Assembly (NCBI GenBank): GCA_028023455.1
Contig: JAQFVV010000281.1
Span: 932,001 to 996,000, forward strand
Source: Epiperipatus broadwayi
Lineage: Eukaryota; Onychophora; Udeonychophora; Euonychophora; Peripatidae
Reading direction: 5' to 3'
Length of the DNA stretch: 64,000 bases
In this document: positions 10,710-21,980 of the stretch, in pieces
Layout of the letters: every line of letters starts with the position of its first letter
How positions within the stretch are numbered: the first letter of the stretch is position 1
The notes under the pieces: model-generated
The model's database searches: none
Seen by the model: the letters and a program-made list of their open reading frames with translations, nothing else
What the model was told of the DNA's origin: nothing
Program-made: the position numbers and the translations under genes

Positions 10710-11420
10710 GTGCCAATAGTATATAAATTATCTGGTTTAAAATCATTTTTATTTAGAAATAATAAATTATGTAAATATAGTTCTGATAAAATAAGTAACA
10801 TAAATGTATTTACTACGGATTTGTTAAATATTGGATATGATCATAAATTAATGTATAATATTGTTACTAAGTTTAACATTAATAGTAATATTTTAAGTGC
10901 TATAGATATTGATAAAATAGAATATACTTGGATATCAATACCACTTATTTTTAATGAACAAGTAAAATTTATAAAACATATATATAAAAATATATGTCAA
11001 GTCACATTTCATACTACTCCTAATTTAAGTAGATTAATAAATAATTCAAAAAATAGATGTAGTATTTTAAATCAAAGTTGTGCAATATATAAATGTCTGT
11101 GTGTTTGTGGAAAGACTTATATAGGTGAATCGCGATGTACATTGGAGAAAAGATCAAAGAAGCATTTGGTGTTATATAAACGAGTACAAAAATGAAGATA
11201 AGAGAATGATGACATATTACCTTCAGCATTTTTTGATCATAATGTAACATGTAATTATGTTTTTTGATTTTGATTTTAATAAAGTTAAGATTTTGTGTAT
11301 TGAAAGAAATAATAATAAACACAAAATTAAAGAAGCTATGTTAATAAAAAGTGAAAAGCATCATTTGATAAATAGACAGGTTGCCAATATAAAAATTAAT
11401 GAATTGTGGGAAAATTGATG
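10710..11420 (+). pseudogene. Penelope-like element, linker and GIY-YIG endonuclease
   Basis: The 161-codon open segment (10710-11195) covers the RT thumb and linker and then the endonuclease. Residues near 123-152 read CAIYKCLCVCGKTYIGES followed by RCTLEKRSKKH, the Penelope form of the GIY-YIG domain with its YIG, conserved R and H. The segment ends at a stop, but the C-terminal part continues in another frame as IKEAMLIKSEKHHLINRQ and ends in ...NELWEN-stop, as expected for the family's EA-I---LNR terminus. The extra cysteines before the YIG motif resemble the CxC found in some Penelope subfamilies, which I cannot assign precisely. Confidence 0.75.
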
Positions 11421-11638
11421 TATGACATGTTACTTTTTGTTTACATATGTAACGGTTTTTTGTAATACAAATTTAAATCTAGTGGATAATGACTACATAG
11501 ATAGTTAAAAGTATTTCTATTAAATTGTGGTATATATTTGTTTTTAAAATATTTTGACTGCATTAATTATTGTATTGTTTTGATTAATTATATATGTTTT
11601 ATTATAATTGGAATACAGACATTGATTATATATATACA

Positions 11639-12499
11639 CTTGGGTCTCATTTTATGTGATAGATAGGTTCCTCAGAAAACATGCGCAAACGAAATCTTGC
11701 AAAAATAGACATAACTTACATTGAAAAAGAGGGGATGTGGTCTGTGATTTTTTCAAAATTTGTGTAAAAGCAAAGCACCAATGTAAAATTACTTTAAAAT
11801 TCACGCAAAAAAAAATAAAAAAATAAAATATGACTAATAAAAAATTTCAAATTTGAAAAAAATTGATACAAGACAAACTTTTTTAACTAAAATATTTAAT
11901 TTTATTCAAAATAATATATTTTTATGCATAATTTACAGTACAGTAATTTACATTTTTTATACATGTTTTAATTATTATGATTTTCTGGTGACAACATAAT
12001 TAGTAATTAATCTTTGAGACGATGATTTTATTAATTGTTTACGAAGCTCGCGATATCCAGACATACAACCATTTAGCTCTCGTTGGAATTTAAGAGAACG
12101 TTAATGATTAGTGTCATTAATAAGAAAATAATTGATTTAGTTCTTTTTTAAAAAAACAAAAACAGAATGTGATTTAAAATGCAAAATTAACATGCACAAT
12201 GTTTGAAAAAATTTACATTATAATCTTGTAAAATTTAATATATGTATACATAAAATGTGGAAATCATGATTTTAATTTCATTATTGCATAACTTTTTACT
12301 ATTATAAAGCACTGAAAATATTGAAATTACCAAGATGAAAGTCAAATTCCAATAATGTGCTATTACTTTCAATATAACGTAAGTGCGCAAAAAATATTAT
12401 TTAAAGTAATAGTGCATTATCGGAAATCGACTTCCGGTGAAACACGAATCGCGTAACTTCAAATTTGTGTTAAATAAGTTCGTGTAAAAAGAGACCCAG
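11639..12499. mobile_element. Element with TGGGTCTC terminal inverted repeats
   Basis: The left end reads TTGGGTCTCATTTTA and the right end is TAAAAAGAGACCCAGA, giving imperfect inverted repeats of about 15 bp in opposite orientation, 860 bp apart. Both ends lie next to TATATA sequence. No transposase is visible, so it is most simply a non-autonomous DNA transposon. The minus strand holds a 41-codon frame at 11975-12100, described separately. I cannot assign a superfamily from these ends. Confidence 0.45.
11975..12100 (-). CDS. Short unidentified frame, possible terminal exon or transposase tail
   Basis: A 41-residue minus-strand frame, closed by TAA, includes ELNGCMSGYRELRKQL and ends NYVVTRKS. 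It is richer in GC and in basic and polar residues than neighbouring chance frames. An AATAAA polyadenylation-type signal (complement of 11901-11906) lies about 70 nt past the stop. A stop codon precedes it directly, and there is no ATG at its start, so it would have to be an exon or a remnant. I do not recognise the sequence. It lies inside the element bounded by TGGGTCTC repeats. Confidence 0.2.
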   Translation of the reverse strand, partial: RSLKFQRELNGCMSGYRELRKQLIKSSSQRLITNYVVTRKS

Positions 12500-13825
12500 A
12501 TTTGTATATATATATAATTTGAAGTTCTTCCACCTCCCCACCCACCCCAATTTAATAAACTGTCAAGATAAAATAAAAAAGTTGAAGCAGTTTTCAAGAA
12601 TAAAAGTTAAAACAAAGAAATAAAAAAATGACAACAATTTAAAATCAGTAATTTAAAATATTAAAATTACTGTCAAAATTTAGTATATTGCAAAAGTCTG
12701 ATGTTTTCAGATTTTAAAAAGAAGTATGTAATTAACAACTAATTAAAAAAGATTGTCGTATGCATAAAAGATCAAGAGATGTTTTTTTTTTTTTCAAAAA
12801 CATCAGATAAGTGTTATTAGAATTTGTTCCTGCTAAAAGTAGATGCCAATAACGATGTAAATAAGCATGTGGGCCTCAGACAAAGATCATCATCAACCAT
12901 GTAATTGGTCCTAGATCGATCCAAAGAAGGTTTGATAACAAAAGCATGAGAAGATAAATAGTAGAGTAGAGATTGCTTAAAGAGATTGTGTAGCAGATGT
13001 ATTATTAGAAAGTATACCGACCTAACAAAGATTGGAGCACTATGAAAATTAAATAGAAGGAACCTATAACTACTAAAGAATGAAAAAACAAATAATTAAA
13101 ATGAAATATCTTCAAATGTTTGGGTAATAAGGAAACAGCTTTTCTCTCTCCTCTGTCACATGATTCAACAATGAAGTAAAATAAAAACAAGACCTGTGAA
13201 CTGACCATCAACTTGTTGACCTCTTGCAACACCCCTTATTGATTGGAAAATTTAGGGTAAACAACCAGAAAATGAAGGTTCAGGTAAGGAGACTTGTATG
13301 CTTTTATAATATTTGAAAATATTTTGTAAAATGTATATATTAACTTAAGTTATAAAATAATGAAATGTTACTTTTTAAATTTATTGATTGTAAAATAATA
13401 CAAAAGGAAATATATTTAAAAATGAAACACATTGGAATAATAGGTGAAATAATATTTTATAAGATGTGCTTATTAAAATAATTTATGATTAATCAAGTGT
13501 CATTATCTGGATTGATTGATTATAAAATAATTCAAAATGAAAACAAGTTTATTTTAAATGATTAGTTTTTATGTGGAATATTCTGTAGAAATAAGATGAT
13601 CTAGGTATTATTAAAAGATGAAGTGAAGTCGCAAAAATGATTTTGATAATGTGAAAATAATTCTATAATAAAATTCATACTAATTTGTATCTACATAAAT
13701 GAAATTATTAATTATGGAAGTGACATTAATATGCTTTTGTAGAATGACTTAAATATGAATCCACACACACATAGTTAAAAAAAATGTTTACATAATTAAA
13801 TAAGAAATTATAGGTTACAAATTGA
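12500..13825. other. Unclassified stretch
   Basis: Moderately AT-rich sequence without tandem structure, transposon ends or a coding frame that I can support. 12840-13240 is somewhat richer in GC and may be an old interspersed repeat, but I found no partner for it in this window. Confidence 0.4.
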
Positions 13826-13842
13826 TATATATATATATATAT

Positions 13843-13935
<93 letters not shown>
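13826..13935. repeat. (AT)n microsatellite, about 110 bp
   Basis: Nearly uninterrupted alternating AT, broken once by ATCAAT near 13841. It produces false open frames of alternating Tyr and Ile on both strands. Confidence 0.95.
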
Positions 13936-13939
<4 letters not shown>

Positions 13940-13980
13940 GGAATAACGATGAATACATACTCACATATTGAATAAATAAA

Positions 13981-14240
13981 TACTTCCAAATAATGACTCC
14001 AAACCACACTGATATGATGAGTAAGTGGTTCAAATACACAGTTATATAATATGTTAAATAATAATATACTTCCAAATAATGACTCCAAACCACACTGATA
14101 TGACGAGTAAATGGTTTAAACCCACAACTATATAATATGTTAAATAATAATAAAGTACTTCCAAATTATGATTTCAAACTGCACTAATATAATGAGTAAG
14201 TGGTTCAAACCCACATATGTGTAATATATGAAATAAAATA
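13981..14240. repeat. Minisatellite, three copies of an 86-89-bp unit
   Basis: Copies start at 13981, 14067 and 14156 with TACTTCCAAAT, followed by ATGACTCCAAACC, a GAGTAAGTGGTTCAAA block and an ATATGTTAAATAATAA tail. The first two copies are almost identical; the third has diverged. They follow directly after the (AT)n tract and lead into the 28-bp repeats. Confidence 0.85.
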
Positions 14241-14261
14241 GAAATGCTTCAAGATTCCTGG

Positions 14262-14590
14262 ATGAAATCCAATGCTTCCATATACTTGGGTAAATTAATT
14301 GCTTCTGTGTGTGTGGATAAAATTAATACGTTTAGATACATAGATAAATCATATGCTTCTATGTATCTGGTATAAAATTAAGGGTTTCTAGATACCTGAA
14401 ATAAAAAAAATATTTTAAAATAACTGGATTAAAACAAATATTTCAAGATACCTGGATAAAACCCTATGCTTCGATATACTTGGATAAATTAATTGCATAA
14501 GTATATGTGAATAAAATTAAAGACTTTTAGACACCTTATAAATCAGATGCTTCTATATATCTGAATGAAAACATACTTCTATCCACATGG
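14262..14590. repeat. Degenerate minisatellite, about 12 copies of a 28-bp unit
   Basis: Successive units follow the pattern ATGCTTCTATATACCTGG then ATAAAATTA, with units from 26 to 29 bp and much divergence (examples at about 14268, 14296, 14350, 14467, 14548). Some neighbouring units share variants, which hints at duplication of multi-unit blocks. Confidence 0.75.
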
Positions 14591-14599
14591 ATACTTATC

Positions 14600-15132
14600 T
14601 ATGCAGATGAGTGAACTTCAAACCAAAAAGGACAATTTCCGCTCAAGAAGGATCAGGGAGAACATCTGTAATGTACACACAGAAATCAAGATAGCCTGAA
14701 TACATACTGTCACTAAACTTTTTTTTCTTCTTTAAGAATTTTATATCTAATATTAATGTTAAATAAAATTATGATTTCAAAAATAAATAATACCTTTTGT
14801 CAATTTCAATTTACATCACTCATCAATTAATGCACTGGTTCACAAAAATCTCATGTAACCTGAGTTATGTCCAGAATAATTCAAAATGGGTAAATAAGGT
14901 TGTAGTGAGATGGAACTCTAGTGGTACCATTTGCAAAAACAAACACATAAATTTCTAGATGTTTCCAGTCTCTATGACCCTACATCCTCTCTTGAACAGG
15001 AAATATTGTTGTAGGAGGGGTGATGTCAGCATTGGGGAATGGCAATTGATAGTTCCTTTATGCAATATGCTCATCAAAAATAAAATTGACCATAAGAGAC
15101 ATTGGTTGGTACATCTGGTAACTGTATATCCT
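14600..15132. other. Unclassified flank of RTE copy 1
   Basis: No gene seen. 14930-15120 is less AT-rich and sits beside the LINE 3' end, so it may be part of an older repeat that served as target. No partner copy is visible in the window. Confidence 0.35.
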
Positions 15133-15146
15133 CATTATCATCATCA

Positions 15147-15431
15147 TCAACAATTATAAATCCACTGCAGGATGAATGTCCCTCCAAGCTTAATTGTTCT
15201 TCTCTGATCTTTAGCTTCTTTTTTCCACATCACCCCTGCACACTTTCTTATTCCATCAATCCATCTCACATGTGGTCTCTTTCTGGGTCTTCTACAATCT
15301 TTTGGAATCCAGTTTAAAATTTTAATTGTCCATCTATTATCATCTCTTCTAGCAATATGTCCAGCCCAACTCCACTTCAATCTTTTAATTTTTTCAATGA
15401 GATCAGTAACACCTGTTTGTTCTCCTACCAA
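15147..15431 (-). pseudogene. RTE copy 1, C-terminal domain
   Basis: Encodes the conserved tail after the RT: VTDLIEKIKRLKWSWAGHIA, then RWTIKILNWIPKD, then RPRKRPHVRW. It ends in GGTFILQWIYNC and a stop just before the 3' terminal repeats, which matches the family's usual C-terminus. The 5' part of the domain (RLQTSQRSMERCMLGVTRRD) is in a different frame within the neighbouring segment, so one frameshift separates the two. Confidence 0.75.
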
Positions 15432-15443
15432 TACATTGCATTT

Positions 15444-15947
15444 TCAATCTCTTCTTGTTACTCCCAACATACATCTTTCCATACTTCTTTGAGAGGTCTG
15501 AAGTCTCTGTATTGTTCTTCTATTAACTGTCCAAGTCTCAGATCCATAAATAAGAACTGGTAAAACACATTTGTTAAAAACCTCCCTTTTCAAACATGTA
15601 GACATATATCCTTTTAGTATCAAGTTATTTCTACCAAAAGCACTCCAACCAATTTTAATTCTATGATTAATTTCCTCCATTATGTTTCCATCTGTATTAA
15701 TAATCTGGCCAAGGTATTTGTAACTGTTAACCTCTTCTAATTCATCATAATCAATTTTTATTTTCATATTTTGAGCAAATCGATTAAACATTACTTTAGT
15801 CTTTTTAACATTTATTTTTAGTCCTACTTTCCTACTTTCATCTGATAACTGCTGCAACATTTCCTGCAGCTCTGAAGCATTATCTGCAAAAACAACTACA
15901 TCATCTGCGAAATATAAATGACTTAAATAATCTCCATTTACTTTCAC
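15444..15947 (-). pseudogene. RTE copy 1, reverse transcriptase palm and thumb
   Basis: 167 codons. YFADDVVVFADN at residues 12-23 holds the catalytic FADD (D15, D16 intact). GLKINVKKTKVM is the following conserved RT motif, then YKYLGQII, and LPVLIYGSETW in the thumb region. The frame ends just after GVTRRD. It is the most complete RT piece of this copy. Confidence 0.85.
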
Positions 15948-15980
15948 TCCTTTAGTTTCCCATTTTAATGCACAAAATAC

Positions 15981-16331
15981 TTATTGCAACCCTGCTGTAA
16001 AAAGTTTTGTAGATATGGAGTCACCTTGTCTTACACATTTTTCAATGTTGACTTTCCCAGTATCATTATGTAATCTAATTCTTGCTGTTGCATTATAAAT
16101 ATTCTTTAAAATATGACAATATCTTGGATCTATACCTTGTAGATCCAATGCTTTAATCACTGAAGAAATGTTTATAGAATCAAATGCCTTTTCATAATCT
16201 ACAAATCCAAAACATAATGACAACTCATATTCATTTGACCTTTCTATAACTTCTCTCAATACCTGGATATGATCTCTTGTACTAAAACCACTTTTAAATC
16301 CAGCTTGTTTTCTTGGTTGGTGGAAATCCAA
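15981..16331 (-). pseudogene. RTE copy 1, RT finger and first palm motifs
   Basis: 116 codons with QAGFKSGFSTRDHI near residue 9 (the family's QAGFR-G-ST-DHI block), FVDYEKAFDSI (first catalytic aspartate region, FVD-EKAFD) and VRQGDSISTKLF near the end (the R-G--SP-LF block, with P changed to T). A stop and a frame change follow before the FADD segment. Confidence 0.8.
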
Positions 16332-16719
16332 TGTTCTCTGTAGAGGAGTTGTAATTATCTTGGTAAAAGTTTATATAAAACTGATAAAAGGCTGATAGGT
16401 CTGTAATATCTAATATCTTTTTTTCACCTTTTTTAAATATTAATATTATTACTGCATTCTTCCAATCATCCAGTACATCTTTATCATTTAGATATTTGGT
16501 ATATAACTTTGCTAACTTTTTTTCTATTTCTTCACCTGCTTCTTTTAATATATAAATTATAATTCCATCCTTAATTAGAGCCTTTCCTTTCTTCATACAT
16601 TTAATTGCATGTCTCACTTCTTTTAAAATTCTGGGCAATTCTGAAAATGTAATAGATATAGGAGGTATTTGTTTTTTATTACTATATAATTCTTGATAAA
16701 AATCTTCTACCAATTTCAT
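16294..16719 (-). pseudogene. RTE copy 1, RT N-terminal segment
   Basis: Encodes VEDFYQELYS, then HAIKCMKKGKALIKDGI, the decayed form of the A---MK-GKA-G-DGI block that opens RTE reverse transcriptase (the G and D before GI are changed), then ILIFKKGEKK. A frameshift near 16330 separates it from the QAGF segment, with which it overlaps by about 38 bp. Confidence 0.75.
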
Positions 16720-16876
16720 GATGTCATCTCTCTTTTTAGTAATAATTCCATCTTATTTTCTTATTGCAGATATAAATTTCCTACCAATACCAAAATGCTG
16801 TTTAACATTCTTGAGACATTTATTTTCTTCTACAGCTTTCCTTACTAGTTCTCAGTTATACTTTCTTATATCATTT

Positions 16877-17716
16877 TCAACTCTTTTCGAACCATTTTAC
16901 AAAACTCGAAGTATTCATTTTTTTTAATGCATCATTTTTGTATATCTTCATATTCCTTCTTTTCTTCATAAATTCTCTAGACTCAGTAGAAATTTTATTA
17001 GTCAATTGCTGCTTTTTTGTACCAGCTATCCTTGTTGCAGTTTTTAAAAGTGTATCAGTTATTTTCATATTAATTTCATTCAAATCTGAATCATGTTCAA
17101 AATCTACTAATACTTGAAACCGATTTGTAAGTTCTAATTTAAATTTATTAGAATGTTTCTGGAGATTAGAAATATCAACTGTAAATATTGTTTTTCTTAA
17201 TAATTTTTCTTTCTCTATTTTTACATTAACACGTATCTTACACCTTACTAATCGATGACCACTTCCTGTGTTAAAATTATTAAGAACATTACAATCTCGA
17301 AATATGTATTTTCTGTTAGTCAAAATATAATATAATTCTGTTATACCTTCATTTGGATGCTTCCATGTCCATTTCCTTTTAACATTTTTTTTAAAACAAG
17401 AATTCATAATATAAAGTTTTTCTTTTTCTGAAAACTCCACATTTCTATTACTATAACCAAAATTATCTACAGCACTTTCATCTTTCATATGTTTACCAAT
17501 TCTAGAATTAATGTCTCCCATAATAATTTTAAAATGGCGTTTACACTGATCAAAAGTGTTTTGTATATCTATATAAAAATCTACTACTTCATCACTATGA
17601 GAACTTGTTGGGGAATAAACCTGAATTATCTGCATTTGGTATCTGCTATTAATTTGTATAACTAATCTTGTTATTCTGTCCAATACACCACCAATCTCCA
17701 CAATATTGTTTTTCAC
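16877..17716 (-). pseudogene. RTE copy 1, APE endonuclease
   Basis: 279 codons covering most of the endonuclease and the linker. QVYSPTSSHSDE (about 32-43) and MGDINSRIG (about 66-74) match the conserved QVYAPTS and MGDFNA-IG motifs. At 152-154 the family's catalytic SDH is SGH (copy 2 keeps SDH), and in TELYYILTN the expected D of LDYIL is Y. These changes alone would inactivate the nuclease. The N-terminal part (NNCRSLSSEG, CEVRRKSEE) lies upstream to about 18060 with stops. Confidence 0.8.
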
Positions 17717-18361
17717 TTTTTATTTATAATGAATCCTACTCCACATGTCTTTCCAATATCTATGCCTTTATAATAGAGTATATGTCCAATTTTTTAAATC
17801 AATTGTCTCTTCACTTTTTCTTCTAACTTCACAAAGTCTAATAATGTCCCATCTAATATAAGACATTTATTCTTCTAATTCTTGCAATATTCCTTCACTT
17901 GAAAGTGATCTGCAGTTGTTACTACCTAAATAAAAAATTATCATCAAATGGCAGCCTGAGTCCACAATCAGGGTATTCTTAGCACCCTCTACCTTCAGCC
18001 ACCAACTGCTGCCTTGGTTGGTGACTTTTTAGCCTCCTGGAAATAAGGGTCATGCTTTATTTTTGTCTGTCGTAATTGTATATATGTATTGGAAAAATAT
18101 TTATCATTTACACAAACATTCATTCTGCCTTATCAGGCACTAAGAAAAAAGACCATTGGTGTTTCTTGATCTTAAACTCAGAGGTAAAATGTCAATAAAC
18201 TCACCATCTTGGTGAGCACCCCATCCATGTTCATATACTATATGAATAATCACATAGTAATAACAGCTGCAAGGACAAGAACGTTTGGAGTGGACATTAG
18301 GAATTTGCTCTGCTCAGTTCGTTTAAGGCCTCCAAGAGGAATCATATATATATATATATAT

Positions 18362-21300
18362 AGTACTGGTCAAAACATGTTATACATCTAACATGAGCTA
18401 GAACTCACAAAAATGTACTTCAAACCCAGTCAAGCCTGAGATTTAGCTCCGGGACCAACCTGAATTCAAACTCACTCCATAATCCCCAGAGCAACAATTA
18501 ATGAAAAACATATAATGATGGTGTACAAGAATATGCGCCATGAACTTGTGCAAGGGATACGATTACTACTGAATCTAATCCCCGATTTCAAGATAATGAA
18601 TGATATGAGTATTTACCTATTTTTCTAAATAAGTCAATAGATATATATTTGGGTTGCCAAATACAGTAAACATTAAGATTTATACTAATTAATAAACAAT
18701 AAATAGTCAAAAACAAGTACATTATATATATAAAATATTTAATAACAAGCAAATATTATTCAAATGATTATAATGATTAACATAAAATTTCTCTATTGTT
18801 AGAAGAAAAAAATTACAATGTACAATATGATGGCAGTTGCAATCATATGCCAATACTTAATATATGTAAGTATTTAAGAAATATATCTATTATCTATGCT
18901 CTGACAAAACAGATATGTGTGATTAAAGGTATGTCTGGCATAGATGCCAAATGACTTCCATACATTATTCATTAAGTGGACTTTTAATTGAAAAAGAAAA
19001 TACGCTTCCAATTTCTAATAAAAGTAAAATGAAATTTATCTTCCACACATCTATAAATTAGTTTTTGGATGTCATGTGTAAATATAAAGGGTATGACTTT
19101 AAATACTCAGCAAAGGAAGTTATTTTAATCATCTATAAATATAAAATGACTTGAATTTAATGAAATCAATTCCTCACGACTTATAAAGCAAAGAGTGACT
19201 TTTATTTTAACTATGAAGGAATCGGTATTAACACATTAGGAGCACTGAAATGATTATGAAATAAATGGTTTTGTCAATTATTTACAAAGATTAAGGAAAG
19301 TTTGCATTCACCAATTCTGAGTTGCCCTACGAAGGATCAAGGGAACATAGGAAAGCTAGGTAGGATCTTAGCCACAAACCTTTGGTTTTCCAACAAAGTG
19401 ACAAACAAATGAGAAAGTAATATCTCCCTATATGTTAAAATATCAATAACATAATTAAAATGACAAAATACAAGAAAGTGAAAGGATGGCTCATGTTAGC
19501 AATGTTATGAGTAGTAATGATATAATAATCATGATATTTAATTGAAAGCCAAAGTTACATAATATAAGTGCTTAGCATGATCACCTGATCATATAAGATT
19601 AAAACCAAACTTATTATGAGCAAAGTTGTTTAACATAAATATATAATGATAATAATAATACCCTTTATATCATGTCCTCCCCGAAGACAAATATAGGATA
19701 TGAGATTTGAGTTAGAACATATCTATTTTCCTTTCCTTATTAATATTTATAAAACATTTATAAAAGTAACTCAATGTAGATAAATAATCTTTTGTAAATT
19801 AAATAAATGGATGAGAGCACAGTAGCTATAAAATAAGCTAATAACACTTACTAGATCTTGGCAAAATAATATCAAGCAACTAAATAAATAATCCAACCTG
19901 ACAATTAGTAGAACCATTATTAATTTAGTTTTAACACGAAAATCATTAGGCTATAACATTAACATATTACTATTTTTTTAGGGTAAGTTTAAACGAAGGA
20001 TATTATTCATTTGGAAGTTTTATTGGCATATAATATCGCAAATATATAATATTAACAAAATGAACAAGAATTAATTAAAATGAAGCACCATAAAAGGAGA
20101 AAGAAAATTACTAAGATATTAGTTTAAGTCTATAGACATAATGAAATAGAGATGTACTGTAATAAAATCTTAAAGCATTTTAACATGAGTGGAACACTTA
20201 AGGCAATAGTTATTTTTAAATATGAGTTGATATTTAGTTAATAAAAAAAACAGAAAGTTGTGGTTTAAAAATAAAAAAGTTACCAGTTTTTCCATGGCTT
20301 GCTCATTGATTCATAATGATAGAGTCTGGTTGGAATTAGGAGACAATGTAGGCGCATACTTCATTCACGTAGACTTCATTTGGATTAGTTTCCCTTTGGA
20401 TATTAGGCAGCTTATGATTGGTATTGAAGTGTTCTATTTTAGCAATATTTTGAAGATTTGTTGGAGAACTTCAGGGTCCAGCAATCAGATCCCTGAAGTT
20501 AGCCACATCCATACTGTGAACACTCTTAAAATTTAAAATTAAAACTGACATAGTTTCCTGGGACAATTTTTTTTAAATTAATAGTAATGGCTCGTTTTAG
20601 ATACTTTTCCAGGTATTTATACTCCTGTCTATGGTTTTCCACCCTTTATGATCTACATATCTTAAGGCCAAAGCTTTAACATTGTTACTAAAAAAAATTT
20701 TCTCTAAGTGATCTTCGATCCATTACTCATTATCTGAATTCATTTTCTATTTGAAAAATGATATCAAAAATTTAAACAAACGATTTTAATTTAGAACCGT
20801 CCTCAAAATTTTAACTTATCATTTTAACTAATTAATAAAAAATTCACTATTGTCTTTGGGAAAGGATGATTTGAAAGCTTATCCAAGGAATGTAACTTTT
20901 AGTCATAAAAAAAATGAACAAAATTGTAAAATATAAAATAAAACATTCTGATGTAATGAAACTTTATAACGAACGTATATTTAACTATTTACAAATATAT
21001 ACACCTAATCCAAATAACTAAATACTCTTTAAAGAGCATTATTTTAATAATTAACCATGAGGTAATTAATGATATTAACAAAATCAAACCTAATATAATT
21101 TGCTTCAATAAATATCTAAATAATAACCTCGGTTTTAACTGAAATTAACATATATTGAAGATGATATAAACCTCTAATTACAAGATTTGGAAATATTCAT
21201 TGTTCGTAACTGGGTTTAAACTAGATTAATAAGTGGAATCTCATGAAACTTGGATCGAACTTATATCCAACCACTTCAAATATATATATATATATATATA

Positions 21301-21709
21301 TGCATGTGTGTGTATTTGGTATATTTAAAAAGTATTATTGATACCATATTGTTGTAATTTATACCTTATATTTGATTGCTATTATTATTTATGGTATTGT
21401 AAAATACATCTGTGATAGTATGCATATGGGAACAAAGTTGTATAGGAAAAATCAGGTAAAAAGATTTATTTTATAAGGTATTTCATTCTTATTTAGAGTT
21501 CTCGTATTTGATGATTTTGGTTCCATTTTTGTTTGTATGTATAGATACAGTGCAGGGTGGTGAAACATATTTAAAAACTTAACACAATAGAAAAAAAAAT
21601 TAATTTGTATATGTATAATTAAGCAGTCAATTTTTAGACAACATAAGTAAAATATATTAAAATAATTTATATATAATACAATTTATTTTATTAAAACATC
21701 ATTACTTAC
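18362..21709. other. Unclassified stretch between RTE copy 1 and the kinase exon
   Basis: AT-rich with one (AT)n tract at 21281-21301. Apart from the minus-strand relic at 20270-20750 I see no gene. If the exon at 21710 belongs to a host gene, this region is downstream intron or flank; the next expected exon, encoding a guanylate cyclase dimerisation helix, was not found here. Confidence 0.4.
20270..20750 (-). pseudogene. Unidentified decayed coding relic
   Basis: One minus-strand frame can be followed for about 150 codons with only about seven stops, unusual for this composition. Readable parts are NNVKALALRYVDHKGWKTID, SVHSMDVANFRDLIAGP, and NIAKIEHFNTNHKLPNIQ followed by NPNEVYVNEVCAYIVS. 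A chance plus-strand frame (20258-20536) lies opposite it. I do not recognise the family; an old transposon or retroelement gag is the likeliest source. Confidence 0.3.
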
Positions 21710-21877
21710 ACAAGAACAGTTTTGATCTTTTTTTTAATATCTGCAAATGGTGGTCTATTTTCTGGATATTCACTCCAACATGTTGCTACAAGCATAAGCA
21801 AAGGTTCAGAACATTCTGGAAAATCTAAAGTAGGTCTCAGTGGTGTATTTGATGGAGTAACTAGACGAGGAATAATA

Positions 21878-21878
<1 letters not shown>
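21710..21878 (-). CDS. Exon of a receptor guanylate cyclase-like gene (kinase-homology domain)
   Basis: A 169-bp minus-strand exon with 55 complete codons and split codons at both ends. It starts after a 3' splice site (...TATATACAG) at 21879-21880 and ends before a consensus donor, GTAAGT, at 21709-21704. It reads IIPRLVTP...TPLRPTLDF...LLMLVATCWSEYPENRPPF and then ADIKKKIKTVL. The spacing of -RP-L ... LM--CW-E-PE-RP-F--I, preceded by (D)II-R, matches the last part of the kinase-homology domain of receptor guanylate cyclases of the natriuretic-peptide-receptor type. A tyrosine kinase is less likely but possible. Frame and splice sites are intact. The acceptor lacks a pyrimidine tract: an (AT)n run stands where it should be. 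No other exon of the gene is visible; repeat copy A fills the adjacent upstream intron. Confidence 0.7.
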
Positions 21879-21881
<3 letters not shown>

Positions 21882-21952
<71 letters not shown>

Positions 21953-21980
21953 GGTTACAATATATATATATATATATATA
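21882..21980. repeat. (AT)n tract with inverted TTGTAACCATATG ends
   Basis: Alternating AT runs at 21882-21946 and 21961-21980. The second is flanked by CATATGGTTACAA (21948-21960) and its exact reverse complement TTGTAACCATATG (21981-21993), so the tract sits at the centre of a palindrome. The right-hand sequence is the terminus of repeat copy A. Confidence 0.9.

Larger units (their letters stand above)
9500..11420 (+). mobile_element. Penelope-like retroelement, decayed, with C-terminal GIY-YIG
   Basis: Coding remnants appear in Penelope order: N-terminal segment, reverse transcriptase, linker and GIY-YIG endonuclease, followed by a short C-terminal tail that ends at TGA near 11418. The frame is broken by several stops and at least three frameshifts, so this is a dead copy. 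Penelope-like elements are non-LTR retroelements whose endonuclease is GIY-YIG rather than APE or integrase, and they commonly leave tandem or inverted 5'-truncated copies. I see no clear terminal repeats here apart from the nearby foldback at 9039-9309. Confidence 0.8.
15133..18341 (-). mobile_element. RTE-type LINE, copy 1, near full length but inactive
   Basis: An approximately 3.2-kb non-LTR retrotransposon on the minus strand: 5' region near 18.0-18.3 kb, APE endonuclease, reverse transcriptase, and a 3' end at 15133 made of GATGATGAT-type repeats, as RTE elements typically have instead of poly(A). The C-terminal block ERCMLGVTRR...LKWSWAGHIARRDD...RWT...W is characteristic of RTE proteins. 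It is collinear with copy 2 at 34681-37832 over nearly its whole length. Copy 1 has about 85 bp near 18.09-18.17 kb that copy 2 lacks. Many stops and frameshifts show it is dead. Its 5' end borders an (AT)n tract. Confidence 0.85.

Noticed and set aside
13726-14093. Frames of alternating Tyr and Ile on the minus strand
   Set aside because: Pure translation of the (AT)n microsatellite.
13981-14240. CRISPR-like array
   Set aside because: The repeats are directly adjacent, with no unique spacers of regular length, and the genome is eukaryotic.
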